64,000 bases of DNA from Odobenus rosmarus divergens. Taxonomy: Eukaryota > Chordata > Mammalia > Carnivora > Odobenidae. Every line of letters begins with the position of its first letter. Position 1 is the stretch's first letter. The notes under the pieces are model-generated. The model was not told where the DNA came from. It was given only the letters and a program-made list of their open reading frames with translations, and did not search any database. The stretch is from NCBI RefSeq assembly GCF_000321225.1, contig NW_004450566.1, positions 2,895,824 to 2,959,823 of the forward strand, read 5' to 3'. A program made the translations under genes and the position numbers. Positions 45,831 through 56,697 of this stretch are shown piece after piece.

Positions 45831-45860
45831 TATATGTATATATATATATATTTTTTTTTG
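45831..45860. repeat. (TA)n/T-run simple repeat
   Basis: An alternating TA stretch is followed by a run of T. An adjacent 61-codon plus-strand frame is low complexity. Confidence 0.85.
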
Positions 45861-45999
45861 TTAACATGGCTTATTTAAATCCTAATGTGGAAAAATTTAC
45901 AATTATTTCTGCCTATCCCATCATTTTTTTTGTTAGTATTTTTTTTAAAACTAATGAGAGACTGATAAAGAAGATTTTATGTCAAGGTTGATGATGCAC

Positions 46000-46120
46000 C
46001 AGAAGTAAACGTTTCAACCCAGGTTATGGTGGATGAACAAATAAAGACTAAATGATAGTAGGTGACTTGCCCAGGGACACACAGCTAGGAAGTAGCAGTA
46101 TTAAAATGAAGAAACACTGT
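46000..46120 (+). mobile_element. MIR core relic (plus)
   Basis: The segment taggtgacttgcccagggacacacagctaggaagtagcag matches the MIR core almost base for base (aagtgacttgcccaaggtcacacagctagtaagtggcag). Confidence 0.85.
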
Positions 46121-47730
46121 TCCACATAGACTTCTAATATCCCTATTTCACCAAAATGAAAGGAGTAAAATTGAATAATATGTCCATGTTTTTGGCCTAT
46201 TGGGTTTCAGGATATATTTTCATCAGGACACAATTAAGGTTAATGACTGTATCAAGGAGAGGTTGTCAGAGAATAAAAGAAAATATGTTCAATATGTGAA
46301 AACCAGAAAAACAGGCTTTCTAATGAATGGGAAATAAAGTCGTGACAGAACAAGATTCAGAACCTTATTATATGATGATAATGACTCAAAGTAAATTTTC
46401 CTGGTTTTGTTCTTAAATACTCTCTGTACACTTTACACTGTAAGGTATTAAAAAGGAATAGAAATGGAGAAATCTAGTCTTGTAATATTATTGGTAATAG
46501 GTAAAGAATGGATAATAAACACTCAGTGAATTTAAATGAGTTTTAGTCACCTGAGGATGTCTACAAGTATTATATGAAACAGAAATACTATATAGCTGGT
46601 TGGGAACTTTGCTTTCCATTTTCTTGATTTTTTTTTCTTATTTCTTGAAACCCTAAGTTAAAAGCCTGAAGGAGAAAACTTCTGTTATTTTTTATCAAAG
46701 AAACAACCCTGAGACAGTCTCTCTACTTTTTTCCTTTTCTTTCTTGCCTCTGATCTTTTGCAGAGTTTGTAAAAGGTGTCTAGATCCACTTTCAGATCTA
46801 CCACTAATGGGCACCCTTGTTGGCCCCCTTAGTAGTGAGGCCAAAGATTAAGTGGTTGTGGAGACTACACTTCTGTCCTATTCTGAGCATTGCTCTGCAG
46901 GTTGAGGCTGAATTATATTGACAGGATGAAGTTGTCAAGACAGTCTCCGTTTTCGAAACTGCCAGCAAAGTCCCAACTGTTTCACGAACCGTTACAGTAT
47001 GTGAACTACTGTGAATCCAATTCAAAGAATGGAAATGGGAAAAATGTGCTCTAAAAGAAATTGCTAGGAGTTGTTTTGATCCCAGTAAGCAAAAGAAAAG
47101 AGTTCCTGAAAATAGGTAAGTAAGTAAGGAGGCAGGCAGGTGTGGAATCAGTGTGCTTCCCTTTTTAGGGAGAGGTCCTGAATGAAGGAAGGACACAAAC
47201 TACTCCATCACATTTCACAAGCAGAGGCGAGATTTCCCAGAACAGGCAGGAGATCTTAAAAACAGGGGTTAACCGAACTCTAGAAATAATTGAGGAACTT
47301 GATTGTGGCAAGTACCCCTGGTCTTTCCCCACCACCCCCCAAAAAGAGGTTAACCATGACCAAAGAAGGTCCAAAACAAAATTAAGTATAAAAGAGCCAT
47401 TAAAAACCCATAGGTACTTACAAGTCCCCCTCTAATAACATGTTGTATGTGAATGCATACTGGTCAATCTAATTTTTTTTTTAAATTCTTTTTAGAAAGT
47501 GGTGTGAGTTTGCCATTGTATAAATAGTACAACGAGTGACTCATTGATGGCATTTGGTTATTTTCAGTGTTTGGCTGGTATAATTAATGTAATGGATAGA
47601 TCACTATAGAAATTTATATCATCTGTGTGCTTCTTTGGCATTAACTTCTATTGCTGGTCCAATGAGTTTGCATTTTAAATTTTGGTACACATAATTAAAT
47701 CATCCAATGAGCCATTTACTTCTTCATAAT
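46121..47730. other. Sequence without recognised feature
   Basis: No repeat or gene was recognised. The 130-codon minus-strand frame at 46804-47196 shows no known domain and uses codons without evident bias. Confidence 0.4.
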
Positions 47731-47744
47731 CTTTTCTTTTTCTT

Positions 47745-47923
47745 TTTTTTTTTTTAAAAAATTTATTTATTTATTCATGAGAGACACAGAGAGAGAGAGA
47801 GAGGCAGAGGGAGAAGCAGGCTCCCAAGGAGCAGGGAGCCCGATGTGGGACTCGATCCCAGGACTCCGGGATCATGACCTGAGCCGAAGGCAGACGCTTA
47901 ACCATCTGAGCCACCCAGGCGCC
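47745..47923 (-). mobile_element. CAN/SINEC-type SINE (minus), distinctive tail subtype
   Basis: The segment atttatttatttattcatgagagacacagagagagagagagaggcagaggg is the tail type I associate with canid-like SINEC subfamilies, joined to the same head (cccaggcgccc reversed) as the other copies. A duplication cttttctttttctt lies at 47731-47744 and 47924-47937. Confidence 0.94.
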
Positions 47924-48039
47924 CTTTTCTTTTTCTTATCTTCCTCCAAAATACTGAATTGCTTTCTAGATGTTTCAGGAGTCCCTGATTGCAATTTTTA
48001 CTTCCATCACAACCTTCGCTATTTAATTTTTCATTCTCT

Positions 48040-48770
48040 CACTTTTTGAAAAAGTAGGGGTTGGTAAACTTGTATCAGACAAAGTTAAAAATGTGAAACA
48101 GAGAGGAAGGCCATTATATAAAGATAAAAGGGGTGAATACATCAAGAAGATAGACCTGTTAATATTTACTTAGCAACATTGGAACACCTAGATAGGCAAA
48201 GCAAAAAATAACGGAGCCAAGAAAAGAAAGAGACCATAATACAATAATGGTTGGGGACTTTATACTCCACTCTCAACAATGGATAGGTTTTTCAAACAGA
48301 GAATCAACAAGGACAGGGGAATTGAGGACACTATAGAACAAATGAAACATACGAGACTGAGACAAAACATTGTATCCAACAACAACAGCAGAATATACTT
48401 TATTCTCAAGCACACATGGAACATTTTCTAATACAGAGCATGTATGAGGCCACAAAGCAAGTCTTAGCAAGTGCAAAAGATAGAAAGCATCCTCAGAATC
48501 TGGTCTGACCACCGAAGTGACATGAAACTAGAATAATAAGAGGAAAACTGGAAGAGTCATGAGCACATGGGATTTAAACACTATACTGAACAACCAGCGG
48601 ACCAAAGCAGAAATTAAAGGGGAAATAAAAGTTGCTTGAGACAAAGGAAACAAAAATGGAAACACAGCCTACCTGAATTTGTGGGATGCAGTGAAATGCA
48701 TTCTAAGAGGGACGTCCATAGCAATAAACACCTATATTGAAGAGATAGCAAATACCCAACCCAACTTAAA
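48040..48770 (+). mobile_element. Old L1M-type ORF2 fragment (plus)
   Basis: Reads as the region between the endonuclease end and the start of the reverse transcriptase of an ancient mammalian L1. Successive anchors are aagaagatagacctgttaatatttac, ttggggactttatactccactctcaacaatggatagg, ttctcaagcacacatggaacattttct, gaggccacaaagcaagtctta, aacaaccagcggaccaaagcagaaattaaa, and gtgggatgcagtgaaatgcattctaagagg. The frame is broken by many stops. It is a pre-carnivore layer compared with the L1s at 5.9, 21.9 and 41.2 kb. Confidence 0.88.
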
Positions 48771-49904
48771 TAATTCATTTTCCTTATTACTACTCCCTGT
48801 TGTCAGAGATTATGTGGTTAGAACTTCGATTCATTTTAAATGAAAATGGAATATGTATTAAACATCATTACTAGGGAACTAACATTTGAGGTAGATTAAA
48901 TCCTGCTGGGTACTGATAATTAAGCATCAAGTACAATTTTTCACTCAAATGTGACAGTTTCAAATTTGGTATAAACTTAGTTATAGTCCTTATTAAATGA
49001 GCTGGCCTCAGCAGTATTTATAAAAGAATGCAATTTTAATCACTGAAAAGTAGAAAACCATGTAAAATTGCATTAGATTTTGACTTTCACTATGATAATT
49101 ATTTAAGATGAAGCTTACTATTAAATGGTTAAGCTAAATCTAGATTTTTAAAAAAAAATTGTAAGGGATTTTGTATAACTTTTCTTTGGTAAGCCCTTGT
49201 ACGTATAGACAGGACTTCACATACAAGGACAAACCTGTCATTCCAGCACCTGCATAATGTATCAATAGAGTAAGCATTAAATTCCTGTTTTCCACCCCTC
49301 CATCCATTCATGCTTTTGAGACTGATGATTTCATTGTGGGAATAATTGTGGATCAGGATTCTATTTTCTGATTTATTCTCTGTACTTGAAAGATAGGTTT
49401 GGGTAGTCATAAAGAAAAGTGAGAAATTACAGTTTCACTTGTTTTTAAACTACTTTCTTACTCTTTTGTTCTGATAACTTGCTCATTTTAATCACAACTT
49501 GGGAGTTTATTGGTTCACTGGACGGGCCCTTAAATCTAACAGTTCGCTTTTTTTTTTTTTTAACATAGTTGTTTTGTCATAGTTTCTAAGGTTAAGGAAT
49601 CCATGTGTAACTTAGTTGGATACCTCTGAGTCTGTCACCAGGTTGAAATTCAGGTAGCAGTTGAGGCTGTAGTCATCTTAAGGCTCGATTGGATAAGAAC
49701 CGACTTCCAAATTCAAATATGTGACTGTTGGCAGGCCTTAGGCCCTTGCTACTATTGACTGGAGATACCACTTCTGCAAAACCTGGGCTTCTCCATAGGG
49801 CTCTTCACAGCTTGGCAGCTTGTTTCCCCACAGTGAGGGCTCTAGTGGTAGGGGTGAGCAAGATGGAACTCAGTGTCTTTTGTAACCTAATTTTGGAAGT
49901 GGCA
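48771..49904. other. Sequence without a sure feature
   Basis: Mostly unrecognised. At about 49780-49910 the string ttcacagcttggcagcttgtttccccacag, then gtcttttgtaacctaattttggaagtggcattccac, looks like part of an old dispersed repeat that I cannot name. The 110-codon frame over it is therefore not a gene call. Confidence 0.4.
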
Positions 49905-50020
49905 TTCCACTATACATACATATATACATATATACACATACACATATACACACATGTACATGTATACACATATATACATAAATATTTACATATATACATA
50001 TGTATATACATATATATAAA
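49905..50020. repeat. (TACATA)n compound microsatellite
   Basis: An irregular tandem of acatatatacatatatacacata units about 115 bp long, abutting the L1M 3' end on the right. Confidence 0.92.
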
Positions 50021-50530
50021 TTTCAATTCAACCTTATTTTGGAATAGTATTAGATTTTAGAAAAGTTATGAAGGAAATTCTGAATTCTCCTATACTGCTC
50101 TGCTAATTTCCCCTAACATTAGCATATACATTATCATGGCACATTTTTCAAAACCAAAAAGACAATATTGGAATGATATTAACTAAACTTGAGACTTCAT
50201 TCCTATTATACCAGTGATTCTACTAATATCCTGTGGGTTTTAGGATCCCATCGAGGACACCGTATTGCATTTAGTTGTTAAGTCTACTGTGGTCTGTGAT
50301 GGTTTTTCTATCTTTATTTTCCATGACCTTGAGAGTTTCATGGATCACTTAGGTATACTCCTCAGTTTGGGCTTGTCTGGTGTTTTTCTCATCAATAGAC
50401 CAAGATAATATATTTTAGGGAATAATACAGTAGAGTTGAACTGCCCTTGGCATTCTGTTTTAGCAGCATTAACAGGATACCACATGACAGGTCACAGGTG
50501 ATATCAATCTTGATAGATTTTAAAACAGGA
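50021..50530 (-). mobile_element. Old L1M 3' end (minus)
   Basis: The plus strand holds the reverse complement of the L1M 3' terminus: cttattttggaatagtattagattttagaaaagttatgaagg, aatttcccctaacattagcatatac, gcatttagttgttaagtctac, ccatgaccttgagag and tcagtttgggcttgtctggtgtttttctcatcaatagac, in that order. The element ends at a TACATA microsatellite, where the poly-A tail would be. Confidence 0.8.
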
Positions 50531-50872
50531 AATTAAAAAAATTTACTTTTCCCTTCTCCTTAATACGTCTTCTACACTATGTAACTGAAGCATTCTTCTA
50601 TTAAGATTTGCTAAAAAGGAATGTGAATAATATTACTAAGAAAATAATCAATTTCTGGCACATTAAATAGTGCATCCCTTACATAAATCATTATATACAT
50701 TAAAGTTTTGGTTTAAATCAGAAGAAGGATGATATTCAGGGGAAGTCAACAAGACTATATGCTTTTTTATCCTTGGAGAATGGCATGGGGAGAATAAAAA
50801 GGAGATAGGAAAATGAAGCATTGGATATCTACCTCCCAATTTCCTCTTCTTGCTTATAGCCCAGAAAGAAGG

Positions 50873-50940
50873 TAAGTGTGTGCATGTGCATGTATGTGCT
50901 TGCACGTGCATGTGTGTGCTTGCACGTGCTTGTGTTTTAT
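50873..50940. repeat. TG-rich tandem repeat (tgtgcttgcacgtgcatg)n
   Basis: Two to three copies of an approximately 18-22 bp unit built from tgtgcatg and cttgcacgtg. It contains CACGTG-type palindromes (gcacgtgc) twice. Confidence 0.85.
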
Positions 50941-51930
50941 CATCCATTTTAGTTCATTTAGCATGCATAAGGTGAGATCTCTGATTGAGACTTGAATCAG
51001 AAGCCATATTAAAGGCATAGTTACAGGCACATTAAAGTAAACCCATTTTTGCAGCGTGGTCGGACAGAAAGAGGCCCAGAATTTGGATTTTCACTGCTGT
51101 CCTCGGTTTTTGCATAGCATGGATGGTGACTGAAGCCCTGGTAGGGAGGTCATGGTGGCAGTGGGTCTGTCATGGTGGCAGAGAGGACAGGGTGGGTTTT
51201 CAGGCCAGAGGACTGAATGGGGGATGTTGCAGACTTAGGGAGGGGCCTCCAGCCAGTAGAAGGTAAGGTCCAGATTAAGTAGTCAGAGAACACTATTAGG
51301 CCATGACCAAGCCAGGAGAGTTATCCCCCCCACCTGTCAATTTAAATGATTGCTAACACAGCTGGTCACCACGGACACAGGGTATGCCCACCATCATGTG
51401 CCCTAAGACCAGCATAAGGTCAGGAAAATTCTCACCTCAAACTTTGGAAGGATGTTTGACCACTTGACCCCCTATTTCCCCTATATGTCTGGACTTAACT
51501 TGAGGGAATGATCAGAAGCAGTAAGTGGCTGTGGGAGATGGAGCATTTAATGTAGGGATATTGTTTAAAGTATCAGTAAGTCCTAACCTTTAATTATAAG
51601 AACAGTTTTATACAGAATACTGAACATATAATTATTTTTGTATATCTGAACTAAAGTTTGGGCTCAGTGTTGTGATTCTGATGTACCTTCATCAGAAATC
51701 TCAACTGACTAGGCTACCACCAATTCGTCTTGGATTGAAAAGCCATTTGGCTTCTCTTTCTTAACTTGAGTCCTGTTTCTGACTGCTGGTTTTGCTCTTC
51801 CCACTTCTCAGGGATGCTGAACTATTATCCTTCCTAATTCGTTGTTCCTTTAAATACAAGTCTCTAGATAGTGTCCTAGCCTAATTGGTCTGGGGAAGAC
51901 TATGAAAGTGTGCAGAATGGCTTCATGGTG
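50941..51930. other. Sequence without recognised feature
   Basis: No repeat, exon or RNA gene was recognised. A direct duplication of gtcatggtggcag lies at about 51150-51181 (tcatggtggcagtgggtctgtcatggtggcag). Confidence 0.4.
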
Positions 51931-51947
51931 AAGATTGCTACCTTCCT

Positions 51948-52142
51948 GGGCTGCCTGGGTGGCTCAGTTGGTTAAGCGTCTGCCTTCGGCTTGGGTCATG
52001 ATCCCAGAGTCCTGGGATCGAGCCCCACATCAGGCTCTCTGCTCGGCAGGGAGCCTGCTTCTCCTTCTCCCTCTGCCTGCCGCTCTCCCCGCTTGTGCGC
52101 GCGCTCTCTCTCTGTGTGTCAAATAATTTTTTTTTGAAAAGA
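51948..52142 (+). mobile_element. CAN/SINEC-type SINE (plus)
   Basis: The head is ggctgcctgggtggctcag. A Pol III A-box-like tggctcagttgg lies at 51960-51971 and a B-box-like ggatcgagcccc at 52015-52026. The CT-rich 3' part ends tgtgtgtcaaataattttttttt. A 17-bp duplication with one mismatch, aagattgctaccttcct at 51931-51947 and aagattgctagcttcct at 52143-52159, flanks it. Confidence 0.96.
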
Positions 52143-52218
52143 AAGATTGCTAGCTTCCTTTACAAACATAGTATCCATTTTTCTAGATTGAGACCATGAT
52201 TTTCCAAGAACATAGGCA

Positions 52219-52667
52219 AATATGGTAGGCCAAATAATGGTCCCTCGAAGATGTTCATGTCCTAATCTGCAGTTGTGATTAAGGATTTTGAGGTGAGAGA
52301 TGATCCTGGATTATCTGGATGGGCCCAATGTAATTTCAAAGGTTCTTTTATGAGGGAGGCAGAAGGATTAAAGTTAGAGAGACAGGATACAAGGTTGGAA
52401 GCTTAGGTCAGAGAGGATAGAATATGCTACATTCCTGGCTTTGAAGATGGAGGAGGGGAAGGCAGAAGCCTCTAGAAATGGGAAAAATAAAGGAAACCAG
52501 TCCTTCTCTAGAGCCTCCAGGAGGAACCAGCTCTGCTGACCCTTTTACTTTGACCCACTGAAACTGATTTGAAACTACTAATCTTCAGAATTGTAGAATA
52601 ATAAACCTGTATTTCTTTAAACCACTATGTTTGTGGTTTGTTATAGTAGCAATAGGAAACCAGTACA
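52219..52667 (+). mobile_element. MLT1-type solo LTR (ERVL-MaLR), near complete (plus)
   Basis: From tatggtaggccaaataatggtcc through gattatctggatgggcccaatgtaa, tagagcctccaggaggaacca and ccactatgtttgtggtttgttatagtagcaataggaaaccagtaca this matches a MaLR LTR end to end. A poly-A signal AATAAA lies at 52600-52605. There is no internal region, so it is a solo LTR. The flanking 5-bp duplication is not clear. Confidence 0.88.
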
Positions 52668-53249
52668 GAAGATAGCTAGGATCTATTCCCTTTTTTAAGG
52701 AAAGAGAGAATCTGTAAGGAATGATTACTGTTAGACTCATACCCTGCATCTCTAGGAGCCAACTGTAATGAAATGAGAAGAAGCTAAGCTTTCCATCAAT
52801 GACTTTGGAATGCAGTGATCAAGATGGTAATCCTTTCTGGGCCTTTCTGGGACCTGTGTTCCTAAAGATCTTAGACATGAGAAGGTAGGTTTGTTTTGCC
52901 TTCTTTCCAATATTTTCCTGAAATATATATATTTTTTAATCTGAAAACCTTGATCATTATCATGGACTTATTGGGACACATTTAAAGATGATTCCAGATG
53001 AGATCAGGCATGTTCAGCTTGGTATGGCCGTAAACTGAAGATGATGCCAAACAAAATGACCCAGTAGCTGCCTATATTTTAGGAATTTATTAATTTCCTT
53101 TATTAAAAGTAAATAGAGCCCAGAAATAAATATTGGAAATTTAATACCAGGCATGTTTTGCTAATAAAAGTGACTTAATACTTGATAATAAAAAATATTC
53201 AACTTAGGCACAGAAAATGAATTTAGAAAGAACTTGGAAAGGGAAGTTT

Positions 53250-53360
53250 CTGTGTGAGGTAAGCAAGTCACCTCATCTCTTTAATCTTCTTTAGCCTCAT
53301 GTTATCTTCTATAAGGGGTAGAATAAAATGACCTCTGAGTTTCTTAAGAGTTCCAAAAAC
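53250..53360 (+). mobile_element. MIR relic (plus)
   Basis: The run gtaagcaagtcacctcatctctttaatcttctttagcctcatgttatcttctataaggggtagaataaaatgacctc parallels the MIR central part. Confidence 0.7.
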
Positions 53361-55232
53361 TGTTGATTTATGCTAATAGTTATTGCTAAATCAGTTAAAG
53401 GAAAATGCTATCAAGAAAGCAAGAAAAACAGGAATGCGAAAGCTCTTCTGCTCTAATGAAGTCAGGTGGCACATTGAGACACTGATAGAAGCTTAGAAAA
53501 GACACTAACTGATGCAGAATATCCTCTCCACCCTTGGAAAGTTCAATTTCAATCATTTCCATATTCATGTATTAGATCACAATCTTCTCAGGAGCTTCCT
53601 GTGTATAATCTGAAACTGGTCGCTGTACAGGGTGGGCAGGGAGAGATTGAAGGAAGAGGGAGACACCCCAGATTGGCAGGTGGCTATTTTAACAAGCAAG
53701 GGGACTTACAAGGCTTGTCCTGGATGGCCACAAGACAAGTATATCTTTAAAGTTTATATAGAAGCCTTACCTGGGTTCAGATGGTCTCAACAACACATTG
53801 CTCTCTGAAAGCTAGGTCTTTGAAAAACAGCTCCCACTGAGGCAATGGTGGGGAGACAGTACATTGCCAGCACAGGGAAGGGAGTGAGGAGCCTCCGATT
53901 GCCCATGTCCAATTCCTGGGTCAAGTGACGGTCACGTTCTCTCAGCTACTACTTCAATAATGCAGTGACACTTGATCCTAACCATCCACGAGGCTCAGTG
54001 CCAAGGTAGTCAGTCAATAGTCTGGTTGATGGTTTTTGTTTTTCTAAAATTGATTCACTAAATTTATTCTGAATCATTTTCACCATCTGCTCTATAATTG
54101 CGGGTTGGGGGAAGAACAATAGGACAGCTCATAGTTTTAGTACGGAAATTCCACACAGAATTTGTGGAATTCTATGATCTGTGGTCACATCAGCAAAAGC
54201 TGTGAAGATAAATGCCACAAATGTCAAAGAGCTTAGGTACTCACAATTAAAATGGCCACATTCTAGAATTCTAGTCATTGACTTTTTCTCCATACTTGAT
54301 AGTAGCATTCTTAAACCTAACAGAAATGACAATAATGTAGCACATTTGCCTAGTCCATTTACCCTTCTCTAAATACTATAATATCTAATTTGATCCAATA
54401 AAAACTGCTGTACAATAAAATAAAGTAGCAACAAATAGAGCCCCAGAATCTATGATGTTTGACAAACAGAACTCCAGAATCTAGTATTCTCTGCCATAAT
54501 ATGAAACCTGAAGTGGTTTGAGTGAAACCAAAGGAAGTGATATTGTAGCAATCAGTGGCCATAAAAATGAAATGTTAACGGATACTTGGGGATCTGCATG
54601 GGTTAGCAAGGCAAAGTGGTCAGAAGGCTGAAGATAAATGTCTGTTGACCATGTTTTACAGCTTCTGTAAAACTGACAGCTGCACCAAGGGATTCTGATT
54701 AGACTTTGTACCAAAGAAAGAAAAATAAAGACTCTTAGGCAGAGTGGTTATTAAAGTGCATAGAACAATTCAGAATTAGCGTAAGGCTTTGGAGATTTAC
54801 TTGGATAAAATGATATATGTGGGAGATTCCCTGAGAAGACTATTTCTCAGACCAGAGTTTGGGATGAGGCTTAAACAGGCAATCGTGAGCAATTTTCACA
54901 AGGAATAGTGATTGGCTTGTCAGTTCAGAATTAGTTCATTGAAGCAGAGCATGGCATTGCCACGTGTTGAAACTGAAGCCCGTTTAATCGTTCTAGAGAG
55001 TCAGCTACCAGGTCACCATGTTGTTTTTTATGCTGGTTCTCACCAATTGTATGAGAAGTTATCACACTGGTTTCCTGACTGCTTCTCTTCCACCCTTTAG
55101 GCTTGAGTTCCTGTGGTGATGAAGTTTGTATACATAGGCTCAGGCTTAGCGAAAATTTCCCTCATCATTTCATCAATGATGATGATAAAAATATGTGTGT
55201 ACTTCATTCAGTACCTTCTTTATGTGTTCATT
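53361..55232. other. Sequence without a sure feature
   Basis: The 53630-53960 stretch (agacaccccagattggcaggtggctattttaac, then ctgggttcagatggtctcaac) has the feel of an LTR, but I found no boundary, primer-binding site or second copy. Clustered AATAAA strings lie near 54395-54425. No gene was recognised. Confidence 0.35.
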
Positions 55233-55247
55233 AAATCTGTATCGGGT

Positions 55248-55432
55248 TGGGGCGCCTGGGTGGCTCAGTTGGTTGAGCGACTGCCTTCGGCTCAGGTCGT
55301 GATCCTGGAGTCCTGGGATTGAGTCCCGCATTGGGCTCCCTGCTCAGCGGGGAGTCTGCTTCTCCCTCTGACCCTATCCCCTCTCATGTGCGCTCTCTCT
55401 CTCTCTCTCAAATAAATAAAATCTTTTAAAAA
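55248..55432 (+). mobile_element. CAN/SINEC-type SINE (plus)
   Basis: The head GGGGCGCCTGGGTGGCTCAG lies near 55249. An A-box-like tggctcagttgg lies at 55261-55272 and a B-box-like gggattgagtccc at 55315-55327. A (CT)n block is followed by aaataaataaaatctttt. A 15-bp duplication aaatctgtatcgggt / aaatctgtattgagt at 55233-55247 and 55433-55447 has two transition differences. Confidence 0.96.
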
Positions 55433-55447
55433 AAATCTGTATTGAGT

Positions 55448-56570
55448 ATTTACTTAGTTGTTCGCTAACACACACAATGAGCAGGCAGTCATAAACCGCC
55501 ATTGTCCAGAGCCATCCTTTTCTAGGATATGCTCAATTTTGGTTCTAAGGGAGTATTACTGTAAAGACAGAGGATCGGTTTTCAATTTGAACTCCAAAAG
55601 AAAGACTTATTTCCTGCAAGAGTTCTTTAAAACCTGCCAGATAACAATCAGAAATAAATCCTGACAACAGAGCAGAAGTCTTCCTATACCTGAGGAGATT
55701 CTGGATGTCAAGCACAGAGCCAGTGTGGTGCCCCAATTGGCACACACTAAGCACAGATAAAGTATTCAAAAGTTGTACTGTGAGTGGCTCCTAACCCAAC
55801 TAAGGCTTAGTAAAATTACTCATTAAGCAGGAAAGGACACTCCTGTATAGAACAGGTGGGTTTGGGACAAGAGGAGTACAGGACACATATAGGAGATTTC
55901 AGAAGGAGTGGCATGGGCATGTCACAGCCATATTGGCTCAGGATTACTTCTAGTTACTAAGTGAGGAGGAATTAGTGAGATCTGAGCTCAAGGTGTATCT
56001 TTTATTGTTTATGAAGTATATAAGCCCTGTGTTTTTGTTTTTTGTCTAAATATAATCAGCATATAATTCTCACTTCAGAGTATAGGTTTGGTTATTGTCC
56101 ACAAATGTTTTGATGTTAAAAAATCCAGAATTAAAGACTGCTTTTCACATACACGTTGATACTTAAAAGGCATACATAATTGGGTTTGGAGGTTTCGCAG
56201 TGATCATCAAAATCAAAATTATACCTCTCAGTTTAGACAAAACCAGTAAGAAGTTGTACTTTTAGGCATTGGCTTCAAGAAAGTATATTTCTTTCTAGAT
56301 CTGCTTTGGTTGGAAGCATATCACCTTGAATCTTACTTGGCTTGAAATTATCTTTACTGTATAAACTGTTTCATCACTTGCTCAGCACCTTTCAGCCACT
56401 ACACCATTTAAGCCAATGTACCATTTTTTCAATCAGTTATTAAAGTCTTCTTAGTTTCTATTTAGAAATTCCCTTTTCTTTAAGCCAATTTTTTTGGTAT
56501 TTCTTCATCTGACATCTTTTCCTATGTAGAAAGAACACTCTGATCTGGTTTAGGGTATTTATCAGAAATT
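55448..56570. other. Sequence without recognised feature
   Basis: No repeat, exon or RNA gene was recognised. Frames of 68 and 74 codons on opposite strands overlap and are not coding. Confidence 0.4.
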
Positions 56571-56697
56571 GGCATTAAGGAGGACATGTGATATGATGAG
56601 CACTGGGTGTTATATGCAACTGATGAATAATTGAACTCTACATCTGAAACTAATCATGTACTATATATTGGCTAATTTAAATTAAATTAAAAAATTG
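56571..56697 (+). mobile_element. LINE-1 3' terminal fragment (plus)
   Basis: Reads ggcattaaggaggacatgtgatatgatgagcactgggtgttatatgcaactgatgaataattgaac and ends ttaaattaaattaaaaaa. This is the sense form of the single-module L1 3' end seen in reverse at 5872. Only about 125 bp survive. Confidence 0.9.

Noticed and set aside
46804..47196. 130-codon minus-strand frame, the longest outside repeats after the L1
   Set aside because: No recognisable domain, no splice sites bounding it, and composition like its surroundings. Long random frames of this size are expected in 64 kb.
49728..50060. 110-codon plus-strand frame starting MAGLRPLLLLTGD
   Set aside because: The second half is translation of the TACATA microsatellite and the first half overlaps DNA that resembles an old dispersed repeat. 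Not a gene.
53630..53960. Possible carnivore LTR
   Set aside because: The composition suggests an LTR, but no TG...CA boundary, flanking duplication, poly-A signal in the right place or second copy could be shown.
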